Position numbers and translations under genes: made by a program
Part shown: piece after piece, positions 34,802 through 43,502 of the stretch
Numbering within the stretch: the stretch's first letter is position 1
Layout of the letters: the number at the start of each line of letters is the position of its first letter
The notes under the pieces: model-generated
Databases searched by the model: none
What the model saw: only the letters and a program-made list of their open reading frames with translations
Told to the model about the DNA's origin: nothing
NCBI GenBank assembly: GCA_964420925.1
Contig: CAYQVB010000154.1
Coordinates: forward strand, 1 to 64,000
From: JAJEAD01 sp964420925
Lineage (GTDB): Bacteria; Pseudomonadota; Gammaproteobacteria; HK1
DNA length: 64,000 nucleotides
Reading direction: 5' to 3'

Positions 34802-34840
34802 GGCGCACCGTGGCCCTTCTGCGGGGGGCCACGGTGCGCC
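34802..34840 (+). promoter_or_regulatory. Perfect 15-bp intercistronic hairpin after the binding-protein gene
   Basis: GGCGCACCGTGGCCC (34802-34816) and GGGCCACGGTGCGCC (34826-34840) pair completely around a 9-base loop, 11 bases after the stop codon of the binding-protein gene. The downstream sequence is not T-rich. As in the liv operon it sits between binding protein and permease and probably sets their expression ratio. Confidence 0.75.
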
Positions 34841-34878
34841 ACGGGTGAAACGGGAGTCGGCGGGAGGCATCGCTGACG

Positions 34879-35715
34879 GTGGAGAGCCGCCGGGCGAGCT
34901 GCCTGTTGATCGTGCCCTCGGCTGCGATTTACGCGGTGCTCTTCATTGCGCCCTTTCTCTACTTCTTCGTGATCAGCTTCTGGGAGGTCAAGAGCTACAA
35001 GCTGACCCCCGCCCTGACCTCGAAGAACTATCTCGAGACCTTCGATCGCTATCCCGAGATCCTGGTCTTCACCCTCGAGATGGCGCTCGTGGTTGCGGTG
35101 GCCACCACCGTGCTCGGGTTCGTGTACGCCTGGATCGCCCGTTTCAAGGCGGGCCGCTGGGGGACGATGCTGCTGCTCGTCGCGTTGACCACCCTCTTCG
35201 GCGGCTACCTGATGAAGATCTACGCCTGGAAAACGATCCTCGGGAACGAGGGCGTGCTCAACTCCGCGCTGCTCACCCTCGGAATCATCGCGGAGCCCCT
35301 GACCGCGTTGCTCTACAGTCCGGGCGCGGTGGTCGTGACCCTGATCCATTTCCTGCTGCCCTTCGCGATCCTTCCGATCTACGCGAGCTTGCGAGGAATC
35401 GACGACGTGGCGCTCGAAGCCGCGCGCGACCTCGGTGCCGGGCCGTGGCAGGTGCTCGCCGGCATCGTCATTCCGCAGTGCCGGGCGGGCTTCATGGCGG
35501 CGTTCGTGTTCTGCTTTCTCCTGCCCGCGGGAGACTACGTGACGCCCCTCCTCGTGGGCGGCAAGGTGGTCATGATCGGCAACATGGTGGCGACCCAGTT
35601 CGGCAAGTTCTTCAACTGGCCCCTGGGCGCGGCGATGGCGATCACCATCCTGGGGTGCGCGCTGGTGGTCCTCGTCCTCGCCAATCTCCTGATGACCCGG
35701 TGGCGGCCGCGATGA
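34879..35715 (+). CDS. ABC transporter permease, PotB type
   Basis: A 278-residue inner-membrane protein with six transmembrane helices, GTG start preceded by GGGAGG. The coupling helix (EAA loop) is DDVALEAARDLGAGPWQVLAGIV (about residues 175-197; only the central part is diagnostic). It pairs with the next permease; its last codon and stop overlap the next ATG (ATGA), showing translational coupling. Confidence 0.92.
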   Translation: MESRRASCLLIVPSAAIYAVLFIAPFLYFFVISFWEVKSYKLTPALTSKNYLETFDRYPEILVFTLEMALVVAVATTVLGFVYAWIARFKAGRWGTMLLLVALTTLFGGYLMKIYAWKTILGNEGVLNSALLTLGIIAEPLTALLYSPGAVVVTLIHFLLPFAILPIYASLRGIDDVALEAARDLGAGPWQVLAGIVIPQCRAGFMAAFVFCFLLPAGDYVTPLLVGGKVVMIGNMVATQFGKFFNWPLGAAMAITILGCALVVLVLANLLMTRWRPR

Positions 35716-36488
35716 ATCCCGCCGCGACGCTGCTGTGGCGCACGGTGGGCGGGGTGTTCGTCTTCTTCCTGCTCGTGCCGCTGGTCCTCGTCATCCTGTT
35801 CTCGTTCACCGACCGCGGGATGAGCGCCTTTCCCATCAATCACCTGTCACTCAAGTGGTGGGAGGCGATGATCGAGCACCGTCAGTTCGGCGGCGCCTTC
35901 CAGAACAGCCTGATCGTGAGCGGCTCGGTCGGCGCGATCTCGGCCCTGGTGGGGACCATGGCCGCGATGGGGTTCGCTCGCCTCCCCGTTCGGCGGGCGA
36001 ACCTCGGCATCGCGCTTCTCTGCCTGCCCCTGATGCTGCCCCCGCTCGTGCTCGCGGTCTCCCTGCTCACGGCTTACGTGCGCGTCGGAGTGCCTCTGGG
36101 GCTCGGGACCGTCATCATGGCCCACATCCTCTTCACGCAGCCCTTCGTAATCCTGGTGGTCTATGCGCGGATGGTGAGCTTCGACTACGCGGTGCTCGAG
36201 AGCGCACGCGACCTGGGAGCTTCCCCGTTGCGGGCCTTCGTCACCGTGACCCTGCCGATGATCCGGCCGACGGTGATCGGCGCCGCGCTCATCGCCGCCG
36301 CCCTTTCGCTCGACGACTTCGTCATCACCTTCTTCAACATCGGCGGCGGCAACACCCTGCCCACTTTCGTGTGGGGGTTCATTCGAACCGGGTTGCGCCC
36401 GACAGTGAACGCCATCGGCACCACGATCATCGTGTTGACGGTGGGGTCCACGTTGATCGCCTTGTGGTTGACACGTTACCGCCCCTGA
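35712..36488 (+). CDS. ABC transporter permease, PotC type
   Basis: A 258-residue inner-membrane protein with six helices. The EAA-type loop is seen as YAVLESARDLGASPLRAFVT, and LSLDDFVITFFNIGGG is typical of PotC. Together with the PotB-type protein it forms the channel. No PotA-type ATPase is encoded in this cluster or elsewhere in the window, so the energising subunit must be encoded elsewhere or shared. Confidence 0.92.
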   Translation: MNPAATLLWRTVGGVFVFFLLVPLVLVILFSFTDRGMSAFPINHLSLKWWEAMIEHRQFGGAFQNSLIVSGSVGAISALVGTMAAMGFARLPVRRANLGIALLCLPLMLPPLVLAVSLLTAYVRVGVPLGLGTVIMAHILFTQPFVILVVYARMVSFDYAVLESARDLGASPLRAFVTVTLPMIRPTVIGAALIAAALSLDDFVITFFNIGGGNTLPTFVWGFIRTGLRPTVNAIGTTIIVLTVGSTLIALWLTRYRP

Positions 36489-36523
36489 GCCATAGGGAAG
36501 GGCGAGGGCAGAGGGAGAGGTTC

Positions 36524-37324
36524 ATGGGAGAGCTCGGCGGCAAGATCGCCATCGTGACCGGCGCGGCGTCCGGCATCGGTCGCGCGGGCGCACGGCTGAT
36601 GGCGGAGGCGGGTGCGGAGGTGGTCGTCGGCGACATCGACCGGGAAGGCGGCGAAAGGGTCGCCGAGGAGATCTCGGCAGCCGGTGGCCGGGCCGCGTTC
36701 CAGCATGTCGATGTCCGCGACGTGCAATCGGTCCGGCACCTGGTGGACGAGACGAGCGCGCGCCACGGGCGGATCGACGCGCTCTTCCACAACGCGGTGA
36801 GCGTGCCCCTCATCAACAAGCACGACAACCGCGCCACCGAGCTCGACGACGATATCTGGCGGCAGATCATCGATCTCGTACTCACCGGGACCTACTACTG
36901 CGCCAAGTACACCGCGCTGAAGATGCTCGAGCAGGGTTCGGGCTCCATCGTTCTCACCGCCACCGTGGACGCGCTCATCGGGCAGGCGGGTATCGACGCC
37001 TACACGGCGGCGAAAGGCGGCGTGGTGTCTCTCACCCGCTCGCTCGCCGCCGGCATCTCTCCCGAGGGGGTGCGGATCAACGCGGTGTGTCCGGGATTCG
37101 TGGAGACCCCGCACCAGGCGGGCTTTCTCGGTGTGCCGGAGGAGCGTGCCAAGCTCGAAGAGCTGCACCTGATGCCGATCCTGCAACCGGAAGACATCGC
37201 GCACTTCGCGGTCTTCCTCGCCTCGGACAAGGCGCGCTACATGACCGGGGGCATCCACGTCGTGGACTCCGGCTATACCGCCTTCAAGGGCACCATGTCG
37301 CTCCAGGGAACGATCCGGCTCTGA
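36524..37324 (+). CDS. SDR-family NAD(P)-dependent dehydrogenase
   Basis: A 266-residue classical short-chain dehydrogenase. Cofactor motif VTGAASGIGRAGARLMAEAG, catalytic Tyr-x3-Lys in DAYTAAKGGVVSLTRS, and the INAVCPGFVETPH block are all present. GAGGGAGAGG precedes the ATG. In this gene set it would be the sugar dehydrogenase that produces the lactone for the SMP-30 enzyme, or a dehydrogenase of a deoxy-keto acid. Confidence 0.9.
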   Translation: MGELGGKIAIVTGAASGIGRAGARLMAEAGAEVVVGDIDREGGERVAEEISAAGGRAAFQHVDVRDVQSVRHLVDETSARHGRIDALFHNAVSVPLINKHDNRATELDDDIWRQIIDLVLTGTYYCAKYTALKMLEQGSGSIVLTATVDALIGQAGIDAYTAAKGGVVSLTRSLAAGISPEGVRINAVCPGFVETPHQAGFLGVPEERAKLEELHLMPILQPEDIAHFAVFLASDKARYMTGGIHVVDSGYTAFKGTMSLQGTIRL

Positions 37325-37467
37325 GGCGACCGCCTGTCCACAAGCCGCTGGTGTTCGGACGAGGCGAAGTCAGGCGGCAATGCAAGAAGGCGTTTGCTCG
37401 TTCTTCCCTTACTGGTAGCAGGCATCCACTGGCTCAACCGATCACGGGTGCGGAGCGGCGAGGCGCT

Positions 37468-38370
37468 ATGAAGACAGAAGAGATTCGCGGGATCTATCCC
37501 GTTCTCTACGCCTTCTTCGACGAACACGGAGGGCTCGATCGCGGCGCCATGCGCCGCCAGGTGGACTTCTGCGTCGAGGCGGGCGTGCACGGGGTCGCGG
37601 TGCTCGGGCTCGGCACCGAAGTCAACAAGCTCGATCTGCGCGAACGCCGCCTGCTCCTCGACTGGGCGGCCGATGACCTCGGCGGACGGCTGCCACTCGC
37701 GGTGACGGTTTCCGAACCGAACGTTGCGGGCCAGGTCGCGTTCGTCCGCGCCGCCGCCGAGGCCGGCGCCGACTGGGCCATCCTGCAGCCGCCCCCGGTA
37801 CGCAACATGCCCGAAGCCGAGTACCTCCGTTTCTTCGGCGCGGTTGCCGAGGGGTCCGAGCTTCCGCTCGCAGTTCAGAATGCGCCCCAGTACATCGGCA
37901 TCGGACTGTCAAACCAGGGACTTTCGGCCCTGCATCGCAACCACCCCAACGTGGTGGCGGTGAAGGCGGAATGTGCGGCTCTGGAAGTCGCGCGGCTCGT
38001 CGAAGAGACGCAAGGGGCGTTTCGGATCCTGAACGGGCGAGGCGGCCTGGAGCTCACCGACAACCTCCGCGCCGGATGCGCGGGGATGATTCCGGGCGTC
38101 GAGAGCGCCGATGTCCAGGCGAGAATCTTCGACCTCATGTGCGACGAAGGGCCGGAAGACAAGGAGAGGGCGGAAGACTTGTATCGGGATCTTCTTCCCC
38201 TGCTCGTGTTTCTCATGCAATCCCTCGATACGCTGCTCTGCTACGGCAAGCGGCTCGCGGCTCTCCGGCTGGGCCTCGGGTCCGTGCACGATCGCAGCCC
38301 GGCGATGCGCCCGACGCCGCTCGGGCTCGAGAACCTCGAGCGCCACGCGGCGCGGCTTCGGGCCTTCTGA
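37468..38370 (+). CDS. Dihydrodipicolinate synthase (DapA) family lyase/aldolase
   Basis: A 300-residue class I aldolase barrel. The Schiff-base lysine is Lys166 (NVVAVKAECA), and Tyr142 (APQYIGIG) is in the region of the family's catalytic tyrosine. LGTEVNKLDLRERR replaces the usual GTTGE motif. It likely splits or dehydrates a 2-keto-3-deoxy sugar acid and closes the lactonase-dehydratase-aldolase route encoded here. True DHDPS function is unlikely given the context. Confidence 0.88.
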   Translation: MKTEEIRGIYPVLYAFFDEHGGLDRGAMRRQVDFCVEAGVHGVAVLGLGTEVNKLDLRERRLLLDWAADDLGGRLPLAVTVSEPNVAGQVAFVRAAAEAGADWAILQPPPVRNMPEAEYLRFFGAVAEGSELPLAVQNAPQYIGIGLSNQGLSALHRNHPNVVAVKAECAALEVARLVEETQGAFRILNGRGGLELTDNLRAGCAGMIPGVESADVQARIFDLMCDEGPEDKERAEDLYRDLLPLLVFLMQSLDTLLCYGKRLAALRLGLGSVHDRSPAMRPTPLGLENLERHAARLRAF

Positions 38371-38476
38371 CGAACGGGGTCCCACGGCCCTCGTCCGCCG
38401 CGCAAAGTGGAGCCACCAGGCGCTTCAGCGATCCTGTTGCCTCGAACGGAGCAGGGCATGCGGCGTTGCCGACTGC

Positions 38477-38548
38477 GTGGTGTTCAGTGTGAAATCGCAT
38501 GGCCGCATCGCGCTCGTGGAGGTTGACGGGGAAGTGGGGGGAGGTTGA
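38477..38548 (+). pseudogene. Possible remnant of an enoyl-CoA hydratase N-terminus
   Basis: The short frame VVFSVKSHGRIALVEVDGEV resembles the first beta strands of crotonase-family proteins (VxxxRxGRIALVxVD), then runs into a stop. Nothing else of the family follows in any frame before the AlkD-like gene 25 bases later. It could be chance; I list it only because the match is oriented and positioned like a true N-terminus. Confidence 0.2.
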
Positions 38549-38572
38549 TTCCTCCGGCTTCGAAGCGCAGAG

Positions 38573-39337
38573 ATGAGTACGAAACGCAGCGCAAGGATCC
38601 GAGCGCACCGGTCCCGCGTCTATCCTTCGGCCGCGCTCTGTCGTGCATTGCACGCAGGACTCCAGCAGCGGGCGGATCCCGCCAAGGCGCCGGGAATGCA
38701 GGCGTACATGAAGTCGGAGATGCCCTATGTCGGAGTCCAGACTCCGGCCCTGCGGGCGCTTTGTCGCGAAGTCTTCACCACCCATCCGCTCGACACTCAG
38801 GCGCGCTGGCTCGACACCGTCCTCGCTCTCTGGCGGCGCGCGCAGTATCGAGAGGAGCGTTACGCGGCGATCAACCTCGCCGGGTTCCGGATCTATCGCG
38901 ACTATCGGAACCTGAAAGCGCTGCCCACCTACGAAGAGATGGTGGTCGACGGGGCGTGGTGGGACTACGTCGACGCCATCGCCGTCCGCCTCGTCGGCGG
39001 TCTTCTCTCGAGCTATCCGCGGGAGATGACGCGCCGCATGCGAGCCTGGGCCCGCGGGCCCGACCTCTGGAAGCGTCGCACCGCCATCCTTTGCCAGTTG
39101 AGCTTCAAGGACGCGACCGATGTCGATCTCCTCCACTTCTGCATCGAGCCTTCCATCGAGGACCGAGAGTTCTTCCTGCGCAAGGCGATCGGGTGGGCGC
39201 TGCGCGAGCACGCCAAGACCGATCCGGACGGAGTCACGGACTATGTCGTCGCCAACGGCCACCGCATGAGCGCGCTCAGCAAGCGCGAGGCGCTGCGCAA
39301 CCTGGTGAAGGCCGGCCGAATCGACGCGGTGCCCTGA
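38573..39337 (+). CDS. DNA alkylation repair protein, AlkD-like
   Basis: A 254-residue all-helical HEAT-like repeat protein. The repeat block WWDYVDAIAVRLVGGLL and the C-terminal FLRKAIGWALREHAKTDPDG are characteristic of AlkD, a DNA glycosylase removing bulky or cationic N3/N7-alkylated bases without base flipping. Trp residues lining the DNA cleft in AlkD appear retained (GAWWDYVD, LWKRRTA). It stands alone between the aldolase gene and ridA. Confidence 0.88.
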   Translation: MSTKRSARIRAHRSRVYPSAALCRALHAGLQQRADPAKAPGMQAYMKSEMPYVGVQTPALRALCREVFTTHPLDTQARWLDTVLALWRRAQYREERYAAINLAGFRIYRDYRNLKALPTYEEMVVDGAWWDYVDAIAVRLVGGLLSSYPREMTRRMRAWARGPDLWKRRTAILCQLSFKDATDVDLLHFCIEPSIEDREFFLRKAIGWALREHAKTDPDGVTDYVVANGHRMSALSKREALRNLVKAGRIDAVP

Positions 39338-39422
39338 GCTCACGGCGCTCCCGGCGGTGGCCGCAGGCCGGCAGGGCGGGATCGAGGCGAACGAAGGGGC
39401 GGCCGGCGCGTCGTGCCGCCGC

Positions 39423-39908
39423 TCAGTCCTCCGCCGCGACCTCCACGATCGCCTCGATGGCGACCGCGGCGCACCCGGGCAGGGAGCCGGTGCCGAACAC
39501 GGAACGGGCGTGCTTGCCACGTTCACCCAGCACTTCGACGAGCAGATCCGAGCAGCCGTTGATCACGGCAGGGTGGTCTCCGAAGTCGGGGGCCGCGTTC
39601 ACCATGCCGAGGACCTTGACGATGCGCGCGACCCGGTCGAGCGAGCCGAGCGCCTCGCGCATCACCGAGAGCAGGATGAGGCCGGTGCGGCGGGCATGCT
39701 CATAGGCCTGCTCCGGCGAGAGGCTTTCACCGACCCGGCCGGGTTCGGTCATGAGCCCCTTGCCGGAGAGGAAGAGCAGGCCGCCCGCCTCGACCGCATG
39801 GACGTAGTTGCCCGCCGCGGCGGGAACCGGAGGGAGCTCGATCGCGAGTGCGCGAAGCCGTTCCTCCGGTGACATTGCATCAGTGGTTGCGGCGCTGCTT
39901 TCGGCCAT
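39423..39908 (-). CDS. RidA-family (YjgF/YER057c/UK114) protein
   Basis: 161 residues, of the longer RidA subfamily. It contains LLFLSGKGLMTEPGRVGESL, SVFGTGSLPGCAAVAIEAIV and a Cys in the position of the conserved arginine region. RidA enzymes deaminate reactive enamine/imine intermediates of PLP and flavin amino acid enzymes; the several amino acid oxidases in the window generate such imines. The catalytic Arg105-equivalent of archetypal RidA is not evident (GSLPGCAAVAIE), so deaminase activity is uncertain. Confidence 0.85.
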   Translation of the reverse strand: MAESSAATTDAMSPEERLRALAIELPPVPAAAGNYVHAVEAGGLLFLSGKGLMTEPGRVGESLSPEQAYEHARRTGLILLSVMREALGSLDRVARIVKVLGMVNAAPDFGDHPAVINGCSDLLVEVLGERGKHARSVFGTGSLPGCAAVAIEAIVEVAAED

Positions 39909-40251
39909 ATCGTCTCCTTCGAGGCGTGGTGTGTATCGGTGGAGTACCCAAGCTTAAGCCCGATCGAGCACACGGCCCAATCTCGGGTGCGAACTCTTCT
40001 CGGGCCGATTCACGTTGCGGCCCGGACTGGATACCGCGGAATTGAATCAACCAGTGAGTGGGCACTCGATGCTCACCTGACGCGAGTCCCCCGGGGGCCG
40101 TTTTCTCGACTTCCCGCTTCCAGCGGATGACGGAATGTCGACTCCACGCCGCGGACGGGGGAGTGCGTCCTCGGTACCCTCGCGGGCCGTCCACTCCTGC
40201 TTTACATTCACGACCCCGCGGGCAGACCCCGCCGTATCTCCCGAGTCCTTC
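39909..40251. other. Divergent intergenic region without a supported gene
   Basis: A 343-base gap. A palindrome CCCCCGGGGG followed by CCGTTTTCTC lies around 40089-40108. A stretch near 40113-40138 (TTCCCGCTTCCAGCGGATGACGGAATG) looks like a degraded REP-like arm. Promoters for ridA and the HypE-like gene must lie here. Confidence 0.45.
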
Positions 40252-41277
40252 ATGCCAGCGTCCCTGCTGCCAACCGGCAAGCTGCCGCCCGAGTTGCTGG
40301 ATGAGCTGCTCGCACGCCACTCCCGTCCCGACCCGCGGGTGGTTCTCGGCCCGAGAGCGGGGGAAGACGCGGCGATCGTCGACATGGGCGATCGCTACCT
40401 GGTGGCCAAGACCGACCCCATAACCTTCGCCACCGATGAGATCGGCTGGTACGCCGTCAATGTAAATGCCAACGACGTCGCGTGTTGCGGAGCGGCCCCC
40501 AAGTGGTTCCTCGCCACCCTGCTGCTGCCCGAGCAGCGCACCGATTCGGCGCTGGTCGAACGTATCTTCGCCCAGATCGCCGATGCCTGCGCCGCCCTTG
40601 ACGTGACCCTGTGCGGAGGCCACACCGAGATCACCTACGGGCTCGACCGGCCCATCGTGGTGGGCCAGATGCTCGGAGAGGTCGCCCCGGACGCCTGTCT
40701 CTCCACCAGCGGCGCCCGCCCCGGTGACGCCCTCATCCTCACCAAGGGCATTGCGGTGGAGGGGACCGCAATCATCGCGAGCGAGAAGCGTGCGGAGCTC
40801 GCGGGCACGATGGAGGCGGTGGAGCTCGATCGCTGCGCCGCCATGCTCCACAATCCCGGCATCAGTGTGGTGCCGGACGCCAACTGCGCGATTGCGGCCG
40901 GCGGGGTGCACGCGCTGCACGACCCCACCGAAGGGGGCGTCGCCACCAGCCTGTGGGAGCTCGCCCGCGCTGCCGGGACGGGCGTGCGGGTCGATGAGGC
41001 CGCGCTGCCGATACTCGAGCCCTGCCGCGCGCTGTGCCGGCACTTCGGCCTCGACCCGCTCGGGCTCATCGCGTCGGGCGCGCTCCTCATCGCGGCTGCT
41101 CCCGATGCCGCGGAGGGCATCGTCGCCGCGCTCGACGAGAGCGGAATTGCCGCTTCCCGGATCGGAGAGGTGGTGGCGCGTTCCGAAGGCTGCGTGCTGG
41201 AGGGTGCATCGGGCCGGCGGCGGCCCTTGCCGCAATTCCCCCGCGACGAGATCGCCCGCCTCTTCGGTAACGAGTGA
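40252..41277 (+). CDS. AIR synthase-related (PurM/HypE-like) protein
   Basis: A 341-residue PurM-superfamily protein. The ATP-binding segment GEDAAIVDMGDRYLVAKTDPI, the NVNANDVACCGAAPKWFLAT loop and DALILTKGIAVEGTAIIASE closely follow HypE and AIR synthase-related proteins. The C-terminus (EIARLFGNE) lacks the PRIC cysteine that HypE carries for nickel-iron hydrogenase cyanide ligand synthesis, and no hyp or hydrogenase genes are nearby. It also lacks the Cys/Sec loop of selenophosphate synthetase SelD. The substrate is unknown. Confidence 0.8.
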   Translation: MPASLLPTGKLPPELLDELLARHSRPDPRVVLGPRAGEDAAIVDMGDRYLVAKTDPITFATDEIGWYAVNVNANDVACCGAAPKWFLATLLLPEQRTDSALVERIFAQIADACAALDVTLCGGHTEITYGLDRPIVVGQMLGEVAPDACLSTSGARPGDALILTKGIAVEGTAIIASEKRAELAGTMEAVELDRCAAMLHNPGISVVPDANCAIAAGGVHALHDPTEGGVATSLWELARAAGTGVRVDEAALPILEPCRALCRHFGLDPLGLIASGALLIAAAPDAAEGIVAALDESGIAASRIGEVVARSEGCVLEGASGRRRPLPQFPRDEIARLFGNE

Positions 41278-41313
41278 GGCCGCTTCATCCCCCACCGGGC
41301 GCCGGAGAGCACA

Positions 41314-42204
41314 TTGCACCTGGCCCATTTCTTCTTCTGGCTGCCCATTCTCATCCTGGCGCTGTTTTCCGGGGCCGGCCACGCGGGCGATCTTCGAGTC
41401 GTCACGTGGAACCTCGAGCATCTGAACGATACGAACGGACGAGGCTGCCTGCCGCGCCGCCAAAGAGACTATGACGCGATCGCGCGACAGGTGGAGAAAC
41501 TGGGCGCCGACGTCGTCGCGTTCCAGGAAGTGGAGAACGAAGCGGCGGCATATCGCGTCTTCCCCCGGTCGCGCTGGCGCGTCGAAGTCTCCTCGCGTCC
41601 GTCCGCGGACCCCGGTCGCCCCTGCTGGGATCGCCCGCGACAGAGGCTCGGCCACCTGGCGACCGGCTTCGCCCTTCGCCGGGGCATCACGTATCGCCGC
41701 CACCGGGACGTGTCCGAGCTGGGCGGCGGCGACCCCTTTGAGCGTTGGGGAACCGACATCACGGTCACCCGGGGAAGCCACAATCTCCGGCTCCTCTCGG
41801 TGCACCTCAAGTCGGGGTGCTGGGGCAACCGGCAGGACGGGGACGAGGAACGCGAGGACGTCTGCGCCTTTCTCCGGGGACAGGTTGGCGTGATCGAGGC
41901 CTGGATCGAGGCGCGCCGCGCACGGCGCGAGGCTTTCGTGGTGCTGGGAGACTTCAACCGCCGCCTCGCCGCGCCGGGCGACTGGGCATGGAACGCGCTA
42001 TCGCCTCCGCCAGCGCTGCTCGAGCTCCCCACCGCGGGCCGTGCCTCTCGTTGCGACCCGCGCTTCCGGGAGTTCATCGATCACTTCGTGCTCGGCGAGG
42101 GCGCCGAGACGATGCGGGTCTCCGGCTCCTTCCGCGAGATTCCGCGCTGGGGCCGCCATCCGGACCACTGCGCCTTATCGATTGACTTGATGACCGGCGG
42201 CTGA
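41314..42204 (+). CDS. Secreted endonuclease/exonuclease/phosphatase (EEP) family protein
   Basis: 296 residues from a TTG start with GGAGAG upstream; signal peptide at residues 1-24 (FFFWLPILILALFSGAGHAG). Catalytic motifs of the DNase I-like fold are seen: VVTWNLEHLND, DVVAFQEVENEAA (metal Glu), FVVLGDFNRRL (Asp-Asn) and HPDHCALSID (final Asp-His). It probably cleaves nucleic acids or phosphoesters outside the cytoplasm. The substrate class is not resolved. Confidence 0.87.
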   Translation: MHLAHFFFWLPILILALFSGAGHAGDLRVVTWNLEHLNDTNGRGCLPRRQRDYDAIARQVEKLGADVVAFQEVENEAAAYRVFPRSRWRVEVSSRPSADPGRPCWDRPRQRLGHLATGFALRRGITYRRHRDVSELGGGDPFERWGTDITVTRGSHNLRLLSVHLKSGCWGNRQDGDEEREDVCAFLRGQVGVIEAWIEARRARREAFVVLGDFNRRLAAPGDWAWNALSPPPALLELPTAGRASRCDPRFREFIDHFVLGEGAETMRVSGSFREIPRWGRHPDHCALSIDLMTGG

Positions 42205-42233
42205 GTTCCCGCCCTTCCGGTACTGGAGCGTCT

Positions 42234-43046
42234 TCACGACATGAAGCCGTGGGGCGGGCCGGCGGCTCTTCCGGTCTCGTGGGGTCGATCGCCGGTGCGC
42301 CAGAGCGCCGACCTCGCCGGAGTATCGCCGGCAACTGCTTCCATTGCTTCGAGATCGGCGATGAAAACCCGGCGGTTGCGTTCCAGTTCCAGGACGCTGT
42401 TGTCCTGCAGGCGCGTCAAGACCCGGCTCACCGTCTCCACCGCCAGTGCGAGATAGCTTGCGATGTCTGCGCGCGTCATCTTGAGCTCGAATTTACGGAT
42501 GGGAGCGTCGCGGTCGGCGAGGCGGCGCGAGAGCTCGAGGAGGAAGGCGGCTACCCGTTGCTCGGCGCTTCTTCGCCCGAGCAGGGCAAACAGCGATGCA
42601 TCGAATCGCAGGCGGCAGCTTGCCTGCACGAGCAAGTGCCGCATGACCGAGCGTGAGCGGGCACAGAGCTCGGCCAGCTCGTTACGAGGCAGCGTGCAGG
42701 TGCGGCAGACGGACAGGGCTTCGACGCACAGTGCCTCGCGTTCGAATCCCATCGACTCGAGGCCGATGAGATCACCGGGGAAGTGGAATGCGACGACCTG
42801 TTCCTCGCCCGCGGGAGACAGAAGATATGCCTTCAGCGCCCCCGACTTGAGAAAGTACAGGTGCTCCGCCGGATCGCCGGTACGAAACACGTGATCGCCT
42901 TTTCCCAGTACCCGGGAGCCGGTTCTGATCACCCTTTCTGCCTCGCCGTTGGAGACGTGGCGGATGGGGCAATCCGGAAACTGTCTGCAGTCGCTGCAAC
43001 CATCGTGCAGCACACTTGTTGGAAGCGTCTCCGCCTTGCTTCGCAT
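42234..43046 (-). CDS. FNR-type Crp-family regulator with iron-sulfur cysteines
   Basis: About 270 residues from ATG 43046, chosen for its GGAGG five bases upstream. The N-terminal CSDCRQFPDC gives Cys17-x2-Cys20-x5-Cys26, the exact FNR spacing; Cys117 (CTLP) is the likely fourth [4Fe-4S] ligand. A cyclic-nucleotide-binding-like fold spans residues 35-150 and a C-terminal HTH (RADIASYLALAVETVSRVLTRLQ) ends in the FNR recognition-helix pattern E-x2-SR. It is an oxygen-responsive activator of anaerobic genes. It diverges from the HiPIP gene and lies near FixLJ, as FixK or FNR does in many proteobacteria. Confidence 0.92.
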   Translation of the reverse strand: MRSKAETLPTSVLHDGCSDCRQFPDCPIRHVSNGEAERVIRTGSRVLGKGDHVFRTGDPAEHLYFLKSGALKAYLLSPAGEEQVVAFHFPGDLIGLESMGFEREALCVEALSVCRTCTLPRNELAELCARSRSVMRHLLVQASCRLRFDASLFALLGRRSAEQRVAAFLLELSRRLADRDAPIRKFELKMTRADIASYLALAVETVSRVLTRLQDNSVLELERNRRVFIADLEAMEAVAGDTPARSALWRTGDRPHETGRAAGPPHGFMS

Positions 43047-43170
43047 CTTTCCTCCGCGATGGCCGGTACGCCTCATACTGTCTTCCCGCACCGGAGAAGA
43101 GCCATACGGGATTCCCCATACGGTTACACTGTCGTCCCTGGACTGCCTGAAACAATCGAAGGAGCTTCAC

Positions 43171-43491
43171 ATGCGAACTGGCCTTCCGAGTCGGAGTCGT
43201 CGTCGTTTCGTTTGCGCGGGCGGGTGCGCCGCGCTCGCGCTTCCCGCCGGACTGCTGCTCGGCCCCGGCGCTGCGGCGCAGGACAAGCTGGACCCCAGCG
43301 ATCCCACCGCGGCTGCGCTCAGCTACACCCACGACGCGACGCAGGCGAACCGCCCTTCGCCCGACCAGACCTGCGCCAACTGCCTGCACTACACGGAGGA
43401 GACGGGCGCGGAGTGGGGACCCTGCGCCATCTTTCTTAACGTGCTGGTGGCCCGTGACGGATGGTGTGCGGGCTGGGTGCCCAAAGCCTGA
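43171..43491 (+). CDS. High-potential iron-sulfur protein (HiPIP)
   Basis: A 106-residue periplasmic electron carrier. A twin-arginine signal (SRSRRRFVCAGGCAALALPA) is followed by a mature domain with the four [4Fe-4S] cysteines Cys68, Cys71, Cys85 and Cys99 (CANCLHY, GPCAIF, GWCAGW). HiPIPs donate electrons to photosynthetic reaction centres or terminal oxidases in purple and other proteobacteria. GGAG lies seven bases before the ATG. It is divergent from the FNR-type gene across 124 bases and may be under its control, though no FNR box (TTGAT-N4-ATCAA) was found. Confidence 0.93.
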   Translation: MRTGLPSRSRRRFVCAGGCAALALPAGLLLGPGAAAQDKLDPSDPTAAALSYTHDATQANRPSPDQTCANCLHYTEETGAEWGPCAIFLNVLVARDGWCAGWVPKA

Positions 43492-43502
43492 ACGCTTCGG
43501 CC

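Noticed and set aside
37468..38370. DapA (lysine biosynthesis dihydrodipicolinate synthase)
   Set aside because: The Schiff-base Lys is present, but the GTTGE motif is not, and the gene closes a sugar-acid catabolic cluster rather than a lysine one.
40252..41277. SelD (selenophosphate synthetase) next to the selenoprotein gene
   Set aside because: It belongs to the same PurM superfamily, but it lacks the Cys/Sec-containing N-terminal loop of SelD and matches HypE/AIR synthase-related sequence instead.
39880..41805. A 641-residue minus-strand ORF over the HypE-like gene
   Set aside because: Antisense shadow without motifs; the plus-strand HypE-like and EEP proteins explain the region.
43047..43170. 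An FNR box controlling the HiPIP gene
   Set aside because: The spacer was read for TTGAT-N4-ATCAA and close variants, and none was convincing.
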